Shown in pieces: positions 22,689 through 30,524 of a stretch of 49,487 nt of DNA (within the stretch, counting starts at the first letter, position 1; every line of letters starts with the position of its first letter). Made by a program: the position numbers and the translations under genes. Source of the DNA: Pseudomonadota bacterium (GTDB lineage Bacteria; Pseudomonadota; Alphaproteobacteria; Rs-D84). Under the pieces are notes generated by a model that did not search any database, had not been told where the DNA came from, and saw nothing but the letters and a program-made list of their open reading frames with translations. Where the stretch lies: positions 1 to 49,487 of the forward strand of contig JAEXCU010000010.1 of assembly GCA_023402015.1 (NCBI GenBank), written 5' to 3'.

Positions 22689-24422
22689 TTATCGCGGCAT
22701 TTTAACATCGCGTTCCATTTGGGAAACGAATTCATCCAAAGGAATCGTTTCTTGTTTTTCTTGGCCCATGCGACGCAGGTTGACCGTTTTGTCTGCAACC
22801 TCTTTATCACCAACAACGGCAATAATCGGTGTTTTTGCCAACGACAATTCGCGGATTTTATAGTTTACCTTTTCATCACGCAAATCGGCACGCGCATATA
22901 CGCCCGCATCACGCAGCGCCACGACAATTTCATTTGCATAATCTTTGTGCTTTTCCGAAATTGGCGCGACCACAACCGGTTCCGGCGCCAACCATAATGG
23001 CAAATTACCCGCCGTGGATTCCAACAAAATACCCATAAAGCGTTCCACAGATCCCAACATTGCGCGATGCAACATAATTGGACGATGTTTTTCACCATCT
23101 TCGCCAACATAAGACAAATCAAAGCGTTCCGGCAAATTCATATCCAATTGAACCGTACCGCATTGCCATGTACGCCCCATGGAATCTTTCAGATAATTGT
23201 CAATTTTCGGGCCATAAAACGCGGCGTCGCCTTCGGCAACTTCGTATTCAATGCCATTGCTGTCCAGTGCATGACGTAATGCGCCTTCGGCTTTGTCCCA
23301 AATTTCATCTGAACCAATACGGAATTCTGATTCTTTGCGTGTTGCCAATTTCATTGAAATTTTATCAAAACCGAATTTGCCGTAAATATCCTTGATAAAG
23401 CGCAGGATTTTTACAACCTCTTCTTCCAGTTGTTCTTCTGTGCAGAAAATATGTGCGTCGTCCTGGGTAAATTCGCGAACACGCATCAAACCCGACAGGC
23501 CGCCGGCCGCTTCGTACCGATTGACCTTGCCGAATTCGGCCAAATACAACGGTAAATCTTTGTATGATTTAATACCCTGGCCAAATACCAGCATCCCCCC
23601 CGGGCAAGACATCGGTTTAACACAGAACGTTTTACCATCCTGGGTTTTACCAGAATAATTGTGTTCGCCATATTTGGCCCAGTGTCCAGACCGTTCCCAC
23701 AAAGACCGATCCATAACGGCGGGCGTAGAGATTTCCAAATATCCCGCGCGTTCCTGGCGGCCGCGGATATAATCAATCAAACGACGATAGATTTTATATC
23801 CCTTGTCATGCCAGAATACCGCACCCGGCGCATAGTCCGGTTCAAAATGGAACAAATCCATATCGCGCCCCAGTTTACGGTTATCGCGGGCGGCGGCCTC
23901 TTCCATATTTTTCAAATGTTGGTCCAGTTCTTCTTTGCTGGCGAATGCATCAACATAAATACGTTGCAGCATTTTGTTCTTCGCATCACCCTTCCAGTAT
24001 GCGCCGGCAACATTGCGAATTTTAAACGCATCCCGCGGCAGGTCTTTGGAAGATTCCACGTGCGGCCCACGGCACAAATCAACAAAGTCGCGGAAAGTAT
24101 ACACAGACAACGCTTCGCCGGCCGCATCATAATCGTTTAACCATTCCATTTTATATGGCTGGGCGGCAAAGATTTCTTTGGCTTCGTCTAAGCCGACGTT
24201 TCTTTGTTCAAAACGGCCATTTGATTTAATCAAATCGCGCATTTCTTTTTCAATTACGGCGAAATCTTCTTCGCTGAACCGATGTTCAGTGTCAAAGTCG
24301 TAATAAAACCCGTTTTCAATTGCGGGACCACCCGCAAATTTAACATCCGGATATAATTTTTTTACTGCGGCGGCCATAACATGCGCCAGCGAATGACGAA
24401 TCGTTTCAATTGGATATGACAT
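22689..24422 (-). CDS. thrS: Threonyl-tRNA synthetase lacking the TGS domain
   Basis: A 577-residue class II synthetase charging tRNA-Thr. Seen: editing domain with HSLAH at 10-14 and DLCRGPH (both halves of the deacylation site that removes Ser-tRNA). The catalytic core has the zinc ligands in MSCPGG, DDAHIFC and MLHRAMLGSVERF (motif 3). The C-terminal anticodon-binding domain is APEPVVVAPI to the end. The ~60-residue N-terminal TGS domain of the usual ~640-aa enzyme is absent. Nothing upstream encodes it, and AAGGG sits 8 nt before the ATG. A Thr-rich leader peptide (24502-24561) precedes it. Confidence 0.95.
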   Translation of the reverse strand: MSYPIETIRHSLAHVMAAAVKKLYPDVKFAGGPAIENGFYYDFDTEHRFSEEDFAVIEKEMRDLIKSNGRFEQRNVGLDEAKEIFAAQPYKMEWLNDYDAAGEALSVYTFRDFVDLCRGPHVESSKDLPRDAFKIRNVAGAYWKGDAKNKMLQRIYVDAFASKEELDQHLKNMEEAAARDNRKLGRDMDLFHFEPDYAPGAVFWHDKGYKIYRRLIDYIRGRQERAGYLEISTPAVMDRSLWERSGHWAKYGEHNYSGKTQDGKTFCVKPMSCPGGMLVFGQGIKSYKDLPLYLAEFGKVNRYEAAGGLSGLMRVREFTQDDAHIFCTEEQLEEEVVKILRFIKDIYGKFGFDKISMKLATRKESEFRIGSDEIWDKAEGALRHALDSNGIEYEVAEGDAAFYGPKIDNYLKDSMGRTWQCGTVQLDMNLPERFDLSYVGEDGEKHRPIMLHRAMLGSVERFMGILLESTAGNLPLWLAPEPVVVAPISEKHKDYANEIVVALRDAGVYARADLRDEKVNYKIRELSLAKTPIIAVVGDKEVADKTVNLRRMGQEKQETIPLDEFVSQMERDVKMPR

Positions 24423-24501
24423 AATACAAACCCTTAAATTTTAATATGAAATTATTTGTTTTATTGATTATTGCATTGTGCGGGAAAAACCGCAATAGAA
24501 A

Positions 24502-24561
24502 TTACACCCCCAAAGGGGTTGTAGTAGTGATGGCTGTGAAAATAAAGCCGAATTTTTTCAT
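24502..24561 (-). CDS. Putative threonine-rich leader peptide of thrS
   Basis: A 19-codon ORF 80 nt upstream of thrS on the same strand encodes MKKFGFIFTAITTTTPLGV, with five Thr codons in seven, four consecutive. Composition matches attenuator leader peptides such as E. coli ThrL, and the regulated gene is the Thr synthetase itself. The ATG lies 6 nt after TATTAT (or 3 nt after the start expected from TTGACT-17-TAATAT), so it would be translated from a leaderless or near-leaderless RNA. The last Thr codons (24521-24513, CAACCCCTT) can pair with the thrS ribosome site AAGGGTTTG (24435-24427) in 8 of 9 positions. Ribosome stalling there could free thrS translation. A second hairpin (ACAACCCC/GGGGGTGT, one mismatch) overlaps. 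Confidence 0.6.
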   Translation of the reverse strand: MKKFGFIFTAITTTTPLGV

Positions 24562-24567
24562 AACAAA

Positions 24568-24599
24568 ATAATATTAATACCAAATAAAATAAAAGTCAA
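24568..24599 (-). promoter_or_regulatory. Promoter of the thrS leader
   Basis: On the minus strand TTGACT (24599-24594), 17-nt spacer, TAATAT (24576-24571). An alternative -10 TATTAT (24573-24568) would start RNA exactly on the leader ATG. Confidence 0.55.
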
Positions 24600-24605
24600 A
24601 CCATA

Positions 24606-25223
24606 TCATGGCCTGGCAACCACATCGCCCGCGGACAAAGAACCACCCGGGGCAACAATAACCTCGTCCAGTGGGTTATAATAACAATCCTGGGTATAAA
24701 CAAATGTGCCGGTGTCATCTGAATATTTGCAGTAATTTATGCCATCCAGGGAAATGGAACTCACCGCCTGATAATAACAATTGGTTTTCCCGTCCACCCC
24801 GCCGTTTTCAGAATGTAATCCGCATACCAGAACCAGTCCCGAACCCGAAGAAATATACGGGTCGTTAAAATCCCCCGTTGGTCACGACGCACATTTGGCG
24901 ATTAAGCCGCTGTCATCAACATATTCGCCCGATTCACAGGTTAATTCCTCGGCCACGCATTCGCATGTGTCTGGGTCCTGGGTACCCACACACAAACTGG
25001 CGCAGACGCATTCGCCCAATGTTTCATTCCACACCTTGCCCATTTCGCATAATCCAACACCCGTACAGTAATTTGCATCGTATTCACATTTTACACAACT
25101 GGACCCGGAATATTGCACACATTTATAACAATCATCACAGGTCTTTGAAACCGACAAAGCAAACGCATTGCCACCAAACAAAAAACATGCCGCCGAACAT
25201 AAACCGACGTTTGTTTTAGGCAT
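24606..25223 (-). pseudogene. Cys-rich secreted protein gene with in-frame TGA
   Basis: One continuous frame of 206 codons interrupted by a single TGA at 24884-24882 (codon 114). The N-terminal part begins with a plausible signal peptide (MPKTNVGLCSAACFLFGGNAFA) and is Cys-rich (CDDCYKC, CVKCEYDANYC). After the TGA the frame continues as PTGDFNDPY to a TAA at 24606. The 3' part matches the neighbouring protein at 25407-26261: CKYSDDTGTFVYTQDCYY here against CEYSDDSGVFVYTQDCYY there. By alignment the TGA stands where the neighbour has Cys (KCAS-stop-P against RCYACP). Most likely a recent nonsense mutation; readthrough or selenocysteine is less likely. No Shine-Dalgarno is seen, but a strong promoter is (25332-25360). 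Confidence 0.7.
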
Positions 25224-25331
25224 AAATTCGGAGGATTAAAATGCAGAAATCTGGGATTTTTAAATGTGCAATAAAACTTGTGAAAAACGTCCCATTGGAT
25301 TCGGCATATAAATTACCAATACAACCCACAT

Positions 25332-25360
25332 ATTATACGGTTTTTGGGCATTTTTATCAA
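25332..25360 (-). promoter_or_regulatory. Strong promoter of the interrupted Cys-rich gene
   Basis: On the minus strand TTGATA (25360-25355), exactly 17-nt spacer, TATAAT (25337-25332). The predicted 5' untranslated region is ~100 nt. Confidence 0.7.
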
Positions 25361-25362
25361 GT

Positions 25363-25390
25363 CTAAAAGAACGCGCATTTGCGCGTTCTT
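25363..25390 (-). terminator. Terminator after the intact Cys-rich gene
   Basis: On the minus strand AAGAACGCGC-AAAT-GCGCGTTCTT followed by TTAG: a perfect 10-bp stem with a short T-run, 17 nt after the stop codon. Confidence 0.75.
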
Positions 25391-25406
25391 GAAAAACAGC
25401 GAACTA

Positions 25407-26261
25407 TCATTTTGTGTAATAGCAATCTTGGGTATAAACGAATACGCCACTGTCATCCGAATATTCGCATTCTGAACCACCCAGTATCATGGTATCTTTC
25501 GCGGAATAAAAACAACTTTCACTTCCACCGGTTGTATCACTGTTAACGCCGCATCCATGTCCCATGACAAGCATCCCACTGCTGTTTACACCAGAATCTG
25601 TACTGGTGTTTTCAGGGCACGCATAACATCTGGTGCCCGCCGGATTCTGATACCAGCCACTTTTGCAAGAAACATCATTCAATGTGTTTTCACATTTACA
25701 GGTAAGAGTGTTCAACTTTTGACCCGCCGGACACTGCAAACCATCGCACACTTCCACAGATAAATTTTTTCCACATACTTTACGGGAATATTTATTTGGG
25801 CACCCATCCACAGAAAATTCATTATCTGTTAATGTATAATCTTCTTCACATTCACTGCATGTATTAACCCGGGTACTGCCAAAACATCTGGTGGTAATCG
25901 TGGCACAATTATCCATACCTGTCATTGATGCATTCCCCATACATGCGGTCTGGGGCATATCTAAACACACTTCCCCCAGCGATGTTGCCTGACACGTCTT
26001 GTATGGCATATTGCCGCATCCGACACCACTGCCCTCGGCATCGGCCAGCAAATATCCATCCTGGCATGACACGCATGATTTATACAAATAATTGCCATAG
26101 CAGAATTGTTCTATTTCACTGCACCCGGTAATTGTTGTTGGCGTTACCGCAACCGCATCCAACGAACAGCGGATACTTTGTGATGCGCCACACAACGCCG
26201 CGTATGCATTGCCCGCCCCAACGACAAATGCCACATATAAAACCAGATATATTTTTTTCAT
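25407..26261 (-). CDS. Cys-rich secreted protein of unknown function
   Basis: A 284-residue exported protein. The ATG at 26261 is chosen for AGGA upstream and a clear signal peptide (MKKIYLVLYVAFVVGAGNAYA, cut before ALCG). The upstream extension has neither. The mature part holds about 30 cysteines spaced in CxxC and Cx6-12C patterns (CVSCQDGYLL, CSECEEDYTL, CKCENTL), recalling small disulfide-knotted repeats of eukaryote-like surface proteins. The last ~90 residues match the adjacent interrupted gene. It begins only ~20 nt after the terminator of a 200-nt structured RNA on the same strand, so expression probably depends on readthrough of that terminator. Function unknown. Confidence 0.75.
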   Translation of the reverse strand: MKKIYLVLYVAFVVGAGNAYAALCGASQSIRCSLDAVAVTPTTITGCSEIEQFCYGNYLYKSCVSCQDGYLLADAEGSGVGCGNMPYKTCQATSLGEVCLDMPQTACMGNASMTGMDNCATITTRCFGSTRVNTCSECEEDYTLTDNEFSVDGCPNKYSRKVCGKNLSVEVCDGLQCPAGQKLNTLTCKCENTLNDVSCKSGWYQNPAGTRCYACPENTSTDSGVNSSGMLVMGHGCGVNSDTTGGSESCFYSAKDTMILGGSECEYSDDSGVFVYTQDCYYTK

Positions 26262-26290
26262 TTTCCTAACCCCCGTTTGATTTTTGGTAT

Positions 26291-26491
26291 AAAAAACCGT
26301 CAAAAAATGACGGTCGGGAGGTTAGTAACAACCCAAAGAATTGCGTGCCTTATTCGGATATTCGGCACCCTCCCAACCGCGCGGGTTGGGATTTTCATCA
26401 CATAAACAAAACGGCGCAATACGCGCGCCTTCGTTTATTAATGACGCCTTGGCAGAGGTTACTAAGCCTCATCAACGGAACACCCGCTGAC
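26291..26491 (-). ncRNA. Structured RNA, copy A (putative new family; leader or sRNA)
   Basis: A ~201-nt transcript predicted from a strong promoter (26498-26526) to an intrinsic terminator. 5' hairpin P1: 26491-26484 with 26478-26471, 8 bp, 5-nt loop. Directly after it, long-range helix P2: GAGG-C-TTAGTAAC (26470-26458) with GTTACTAACCTC (26329-26318), 12 bp with one bulge. Inside are ATAAAC/GTTTAT plus GGCGC/GCGCC, CCCAACC/GGTTGGG, and GTGCC/GGCAC hairpins. Terminator: CCGTCA-5 nt-TGACGG then TTTTTT (26313-26291). Copy B at 41811-41976 has the same order with compensatory changes in P2. It does not resemble tRNA, tmRNA, RNase P, SRP or 6S as I know them. The Cys-rich gene starts 30 nt downstream. 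Confidence 0.65.
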
Positions 26492-26497
26492 GTAAAT

Positions 26498-26526
26498 ATT
26501 ATACTGCAACGGTCTGCGTGGCGCAA
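26498..26526 (-). promoter_or_regulatory. Promoter of structured RNA A
   Basis: On the minus strand TTGCGC (26526-26521), 17-nt spacer, TATAAT (26503-26498). The predicted first base is the first base of hairpin P1, as in copy B. Confidence 0.7.
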
Positions 26527-26559
26527 TTAAAATATTAAATGCGCGCCATACGGCGCGCA
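26527..26559 (-). terminator. Terminator of the gltX-hlyIII operon
   Basis: On the minus strand TGCGCGCC-GTAT-GGCGCGCA followed by TTTAATATTTT, 25 nt after the hlyIII stop and directly before the RNA A promoter. Confidence 0.85.
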
Positions 26560-26584
26560 CCAGGTATGAAATCCATGATTAAAA

Positions 26585-27331
26585 TTAAAAATCAATTATG
26601 CATCCGAATAATACCGCGAAAAAGAAACACAACGTCCCGGCAATTACAAATAAATGCCATATTACGTGCGAATATTTCATGCGACGCCACAGATAAAATA
26701 TTACACCCAATGAATAAGACAACCCGCCCGCCAAAATAAACCACATACCGCGCGCAGAGATATTACGTATCATTGCCGGCAATATAAACAGCAACGCCCA
26801 CCCCATAACCAAGTACAGTAAAACCATCCATTTTGGTTGTCTTTTGGGACTGCGAATTTTCATAACAGACCCGAAAATCACAATGGCCCATAAAATTCCA
26901 AAAACCGTCCACCCCAGTGGCCCGCGCAAATTAACCAACAAAAATGGTGTGTACGTGCCGGCAATTAACGCATATATAGCAACGCTGTCCCAGACTTCAA
27001 AAAAACATTCGCTTTTTTTGCCAATTGTCGCATGACACATTGTGGACCCGAAATACAACGTAATCATTGTCAGGCCAAATATTGCGCACGATACAACCGC
27101 CCAAGTGTTGCCCTGCATCGCGGCGAACACAACCAACAACGTTAATGCCGCAATCGCAATCCCGATGCCAATGCCATGGGTCAGGATATTTAAAACCTCT
27201 TCTGATTTGGTGCTGGGGCGTTCCCAACGAAACAAACCCGATGCGCGCAAAACCTTTAACAGGCGATTGGCATGCGAATCGCTTTTAACTTCTTTTAATT
27301 TTTTGCGAACAACTTTTTTACTTTTTGTCAT
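26585..27331 (-). CDS. Hemolysin III / TrhA family membrane protein (PAQR-like)
   Basis: A 248-residue seven-helix membrane protein of the hemolysin III/YqfA/TrhA family. Seen: EEVLNILTHGIGIG, FGSTMCHAT (ST-x-CH zinc motif), WDSVAIYALIAGTYTPF (conserved Asp), and YSHVIWHLFVIAGT with the second His. Relatives set membrane energetics or fluidity, and some were named haemolysins. An extra ~40-residue charged N-terminus precedes the first helix. The ATG abuts the stop of the small ORF upstream, so it is the last gene of the gltX operon. Confidence 0.9.
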   Translation of the reverse strand: MTKSKKVVRKKLKEVKSDSHANRLLKVLRASGLFRWERPSTKSEEVLNILTHGIGIGIAIAALTLLVVFAAMQGNTWAVVSCAIFGLTMITLYFGSTMCHATIGKKSECFFEVWDSVAIYALIAGTYTPFLLVNLRGPLGWTVFGILWAIVIFGSVMKIRSPKRQPKWMVLLYLVMGWALLFILPAMIRNISARGMWFILAGGLSYSLGVIFYLWRRMKYSHVIWHLFVIAGTLCFFFAVLFGCIIDF

Positions 27332-27520
27332 TTATTGCCCTTTTTCACGTATTTTTACATTTTTAATGCGTAATTGAATCGCCAAACTTTTTTCGGCCAA
27401 TGCACAACGCGCAATCATCATATGGTTGTTAAAATTATTATCTGCAACATGGATTGTTTGCCCATTGGATAATTCCGGTTCGGGGAAAATCTGATAATCG
27501 TATAAATTTGTTTTTTTCAT
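27332..27520 (-). CDS. Small hypothetical protein (62 aa) between gltX and hlyIII
   Basis: Not recognised. A 62-residue protein: MKKTNLYDYQIFPEPELSNG, then a segment with HMMIARCALAEKSLAIQLRIKNVKIREKG, shown here as ARCALAEKSLAIQLRIKN. No signal peptide or membrane helix. Its ATG overlaps the gltX stop (TAATG) and its stop abuts the hlyIII start, so it is translationally coupled in the operon, which supports it being real. Confidence 0.55.
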   Translation of the reverse strand: MKKTNLYDYQIFPEPELSNGQTIHVADNNFNNHMMIARCALAEKSLAIQLRIKNVKIREKGQ

Positions 27521-29097
27521 TATTTTACCAACGCCCCTATTCTGCGATTAACGCGGTCCGCACCCATAACATGCATTATTGAATACAGGTCGGGTGTATT
27601 TGTTCGCCCGGTCAGTGCCACACGCAGATTCATTGCAACATCGCCGTTTTTAACGCCCGCATTTTCCGCAATGGCAACAATTTTTGCCCACCATGCATCT
27701 TTGTCATCATTTGGGTCAAATGTTTGTAAAAACGCGGCTAATACATCACGATTAAATTCATATTCTGTGTTTGGCACAAATAATTCGTCCCAGAAATATG
27801 CAACCTCGGCCAATGTTTGGCGCCATGTAATAAAGTCTTTGCGAACACGCCGTGGATTATCCCGTTCAATAGACAAAATCGCGGTCAGATAATTTGTATC
27901 CGCCACCTGCATTTTATGTGTTTCATCACCATATTCGTTTGCCCACGCAACCACGCGCGCCACCAATTCCGGCACCGGCAAAGAACCAATCAATTCGCGC
28001 GCCCACCATTCTAATTTTTTCATATCAAACAGTGCACCCGACATTGGAATTTTCTTGGGACGCATTTCATATTCCCAAATGGATTTTACTTGGCCTTTGG
28101 ATTTTGCCTCTTCATAACCGGATGCGGCGATATTTCCCAAATATTCCAAAACCGATTCGGTTGGCCACCCATCACGCAGGAAATATTCCACATTGGCTTC
28201 CGGGTCTTTGCGTTTGGACAATTTGCGTTGTTTGCCCGTTTCTTCATCAATTTTATCAATTGTGGATGTATGAATATACATCGGCGCATCCCATCCCATC
28301 ATGCGAAATAACGCCGCATGTAATGGCAACGACGGCAACCATTCTTCGCCGCGTATAACGTGCGTGGTGCGCATAAAGTGGTCGTCCACCAAATGCGCGA
28401 AATGATATGTCGGCAAACCGTCATTTGATTTAATCAGAACAATGTCTTCGTTATTTTCCGGAAATCCGATTGAACCGCGAACGGCATCTTTGCAGAAAAT
28501 ACGCTGTGCGGGATTGCCATTGGAATACAAACGAATCGTTGGTATTTCACCGGCATCCAAACGTGCAATTATCTCGTCCGGGGTGATATCACGATCACGT
28601 GCAAATTCGCCGTAAATACCGGTTGGGAATCCTGCCGCTTTTTGATTTTCACGAATGCGCATCATGTCATCTGGGGTTAAAAAGCACGGATACGCCAAAC
28701 CACGCGACAATAAATCGGCCGCCACACTGTGATAAATTTCCCTACGTTGGGACTGGTAATACGGACCGTATTCAGGGTCGTTGTTGTATTCCAAACCAAA
28801 ACGATGCATTGAATCAACAATGATTTTTACGGCATCTGCAACCTCGCGCTTGGTGTCGGTGTCTTCTATGCGCAACATGAAAACGCCACCCGTTTGACGT
28901 GCCAATTTACAATCAATCAATGCCCCGTACAGCCCACCGATATGCATATACCCCGTAGGACTGGGCGCAAAACGTGTAATAAACGCACCATCTGGCAAAT
29001 TGCGCGGTGCAAACTTTTCTTCTAAATCTGCCAAAGTATATTTCGGCGCGCCGCCCAGAACGCGGGCGATTAAATCTGATGATAAACCCTGTCTCAT
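27520..29097 (-). CDS. gltX: Glutamyl-tRNA synthetase
   Basis: A 525-residue class I synthetase. Seen: RFAPSPTGYMHIGGL (HIGH-type signature), RIEDTDTKREV, the HLVDDHFMRTTHVIRGEEWLPS region (HVIRGEEWLPS), and KLSKRKDP (KMSKS-type). The helical anticodon-binding domain follows. A ~35-residue N-terminal extension precedes the first strand, longer than in E. coli GltX. With GatCAB nearby it is probably the non-discriminating enzyme that also charges tRNA-Gln. AAGG lies 10 nt before the ATG. Divergent from trmB with overlapping promoters. Confidence 0.95.
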   Translation of the reverse strand: MRQGLSSDLIARVLGGAPKYTLADLEEKFAPRNLPDGAFITRFAPSPTGYMHIGGLYGALIDCKLARQTGGVFMLRIEDTDTKREVADAVKIIVDSMHRFGLEYNNDPEYGPYYQSQRREIYHSVAADLLSRGLAYPCFLTPDDMMRIRENQKAAGFPTGIYGEFARDRDITPDEIIARLDAGEIPTIRLYSNGNPAQRIFCKDAVRGSIGFPENNEDIVLIKSNDGLPTYHFAHLVDDHFMRTTHVIRGEEWLPSLPLHAALFRMMGWDAPMYIHTSTIDKIDEETGKQRKLSKRKDPEANVEYFLRDGWPTESVLEYLGNIAASGYEEAKSKGQVKSIWEYEMRPKKIPMSGALFDMKKLEWWARELIGSLPVPELVARVVAWANEYGDETHKMQVADTNYLTAILSIERDNPRRVRKDFITWRQTLAEVAYFWDELFVPNTEYEFNRDVLAAFLQTFDPNDDKDAWWAKIVAIAENAGVKNGDVAMNLRVALTGRTNTPDLYSIMHVMGADRVNRRIGALVK

Positions 29098-29109
29098 ATT
29101 TAATTAACC

Positions 29110-29138
29110 TTGTTTTCTTGATTAATGAATTTTATACT
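29110..29138 (+). promoter_or_regulatory. Promoter of trmB, start on the ATG
   Basis: TTGTTT (29110-29115), 17-nt spacer, TATACT (29133-29138), then AATTAT and the trmB ATG. Predicted transcript start is the A of the ATG, so leaderless. A minus-strand set for gltX (TTGTTT, 16 nt, TAAAAT) overlaps. Confidence 0.6.
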
Positions 29139-29144
29139 AATTAT

Positions 29145-29765
29145 ATGGAAAAACAAGAAATAAGAACTTTTGGTCGTCGCCACGGGAAAAAATTATCCGC
29201 ACGAAAATTATGGCTGTGCGAACATTTATTGCCAGAAATTATACCGACGACGGGCGACATATTGGAAATCGGGTTCGGTAATGGCGAACACGTACGGGAA
29301 TTGGCCACTGCAAACCCAGACCATATAATTATTGGCGCGGAACCATTTGTAAATGGTGTGGCGGCATTGTTATCCGCAATGACTGATGAAAAAACGAATC
29401 AGGTTCTGCCGCAATATCAAAACATCCGGATTTTCCCCGATGATGTACGTGATTTTTTATCAAAATGCGATTCGCAATTCAAACAGATTTGGGTTTTGCA
29501 CCCTGACCCCTGGCCCAAGGCCAAACATGAAAAGCGCAGATTATTAAATGCAGAATTCTTAAAATTATTGGGCGCGCATTTATCAGACCAAGGCCAAATT
29601 ATTATTGGCACAGACCACTGGGAATACTTCGCCTGGATTATAAATCAGGTTGCGCAAACCGCGCTGAATGCACATATCCCAGACATTGCGACGATTAACA
29701 CCCGGTATCAGCAAAAAAACAAGGCCGGAACCGCCGCACCCAAATATTTAATTTTAACGAAATAA
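29145..29765 (+). CDS. trmB: tRNA (guanine-N7-)-methyltransferase
   Basis: A 206-residue SAM-dependent enzyme making m7G46 in tRNA. Seen: RTFGRRHGKKLS near the N-terminus, ILEIGFGNGEH (SAM motif), GAEPF, and the family signature LHPDPWPKAKHEKRRL with GTDHWEY later. The ATG at 29145 is the start that fits the family; it has no Shine-Dalgarno and lies 6 nt after TATACT. A weak 8-bp hairpin (29766-29795) follows the stop before the converging gene. Confidence 0.95.
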   Translation: MEKQEIRTFGRRHGKKLSARKLWLCEHLLPEIIPTTGDILEIGFGNGEHVRELATANPDHIIIGAEPFVNGVAALLSAMTDEKTNQVLPQYQNIRIFPDDVRDFLSKCDSQFKQIWVLHPDPWPKAKHEKRRLLNAEFLKLLGAHLSDQGQIIIGTDHWEYFAWIINQVAQTALNAHIPDIATINTRYQQKNKAGTAAPKYLILTK

Positions 29766-29797
29766 TTATCGTCTCTTAAATACCCCGGACGATAAAA

Positions 29798-30481
29798 CTA
29801 TGCATTTGAAATAAAAAATTTCAGTCCATTTTGTAATTTGGGCCGCATTTCCTGAACCAGACGAAATGCCTGGTCAATGCGGATAAAATTCTGGCCCAGC
29901 GCAAAATGCAAATCACCACGAAATTCAGTATCCCACATATCCATTGCCCCATACAACCGCCCCACAAAATCTGACTTATCACCTGTATCGCGCGGCATTG
30001 CCAACAACAAAGATGCGGCCTGGATTTTTTTCAGGTTGCCAAATAAATCCGCCCAGTCATATGGGCCGATATCATTTATATCCAATCCAATAGTTAATGT
30101 TTTATTAAAAAATAAATCATCACGAATTACATGTAATTGGGATACAAATAATTCCAAATCAGATAATTTAACAAAAACCTGGGCACCACTGGCCCCCTGT
30201 TTGAAAACGGTGTTTATTCGTGCGGTCAAATCAGATATGCGTTCTTCATATGTGCCGTTTTTATCCCCGTTCAGATAAAACCGCGCGTATATTGCGACAC
30301 CCGACCCTTCCAGCCATGGCCACAATTTCGCCACAGAATCCGGTGCGGCAGAAATAATCGTGTTTTTTTGTGCAATGGCATATTGCGCCATTGCGGCCAA
30401 ATCTGTTTCTTCGCCCACCGCTGGACACCACAGCGCCGTATATTCAGAAATTTGTTTAAGAATGTTATCTGCGTCCATCAT
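29798..30481 (-). CDS. Hypothetical protein (227 aa)
   Basis: Not recognised. A soluble alpha/beta protein starting MMDADNILKQISEY (either of two adjacent ATGs). Visible: repeated strand-helix units (NTIISAAPDSVAKLW, VAIYARFYLNG, AQVFVKLSDLELFV, TLTIGLDINDIG, ASLLLAMPRDTG), which suggest a TIM-barrel-like order. The C-terminus is RLVQEMRPKLQNGLKFFISN. No catalytic motif is evident. It lacks a Shine-Dalgarno and is divergent from the 30525 cassette; the intergenic region is only 43 nt. Confidence 0.6.
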   Translation of the reverse strand: MMDADNILKQISEYTALWCPAVGEETDLAAMAQYAIAQKNTIISAAPDSVAKLWPWLEGSGVAIYARFYLNGDKNGTYEERISDLTARINTVFKQGASGAQVFVKLSDLELFVSQLHVIRDDLFFNKTLTIGLDINDIGPYDWADLFGNLKKIQAASLLLAMPRDTGDKSDFVGRLYGAMDMWDTEFRGDLHFALGQNFIRIDQAFRLVQEMRPKLQNGLKFFISNA

Positions 30482-30524
30482 TACACTTTTTACTTTATCA
30501 TAAATATGATATAATAAAAGCCAA

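Noticed and set aside
24882..24884. TGA read as tryptophan (alternative genetic code)
   Set aside because: tatB, tatC and ohyA end in TGA at family-appropriate places (tatB/tatC by ATGA overlap), and conserved Trp sites use TGG.
25241..25366. 41-codon plus-strand ORF with a good GGAGG ribosome site
   Set aside because: It lies antisense across a strong minus-strand promoter and 5' untranslated region, has no recognisable motif, and its end abuts a minus-strand terminator. Kept out of the gene list, though a conservation check would be cheap.
26291..26491. RNA A as 6S RNA, tmRNA, RNase P RNA or a retron msr-msd
   Set aside because: It has several hairpins inside a long-range helix rather than the 6S rod, no tRNA-like end or tag frame, no RNase P core sequences, and no reverse transcriptase gene nearby.
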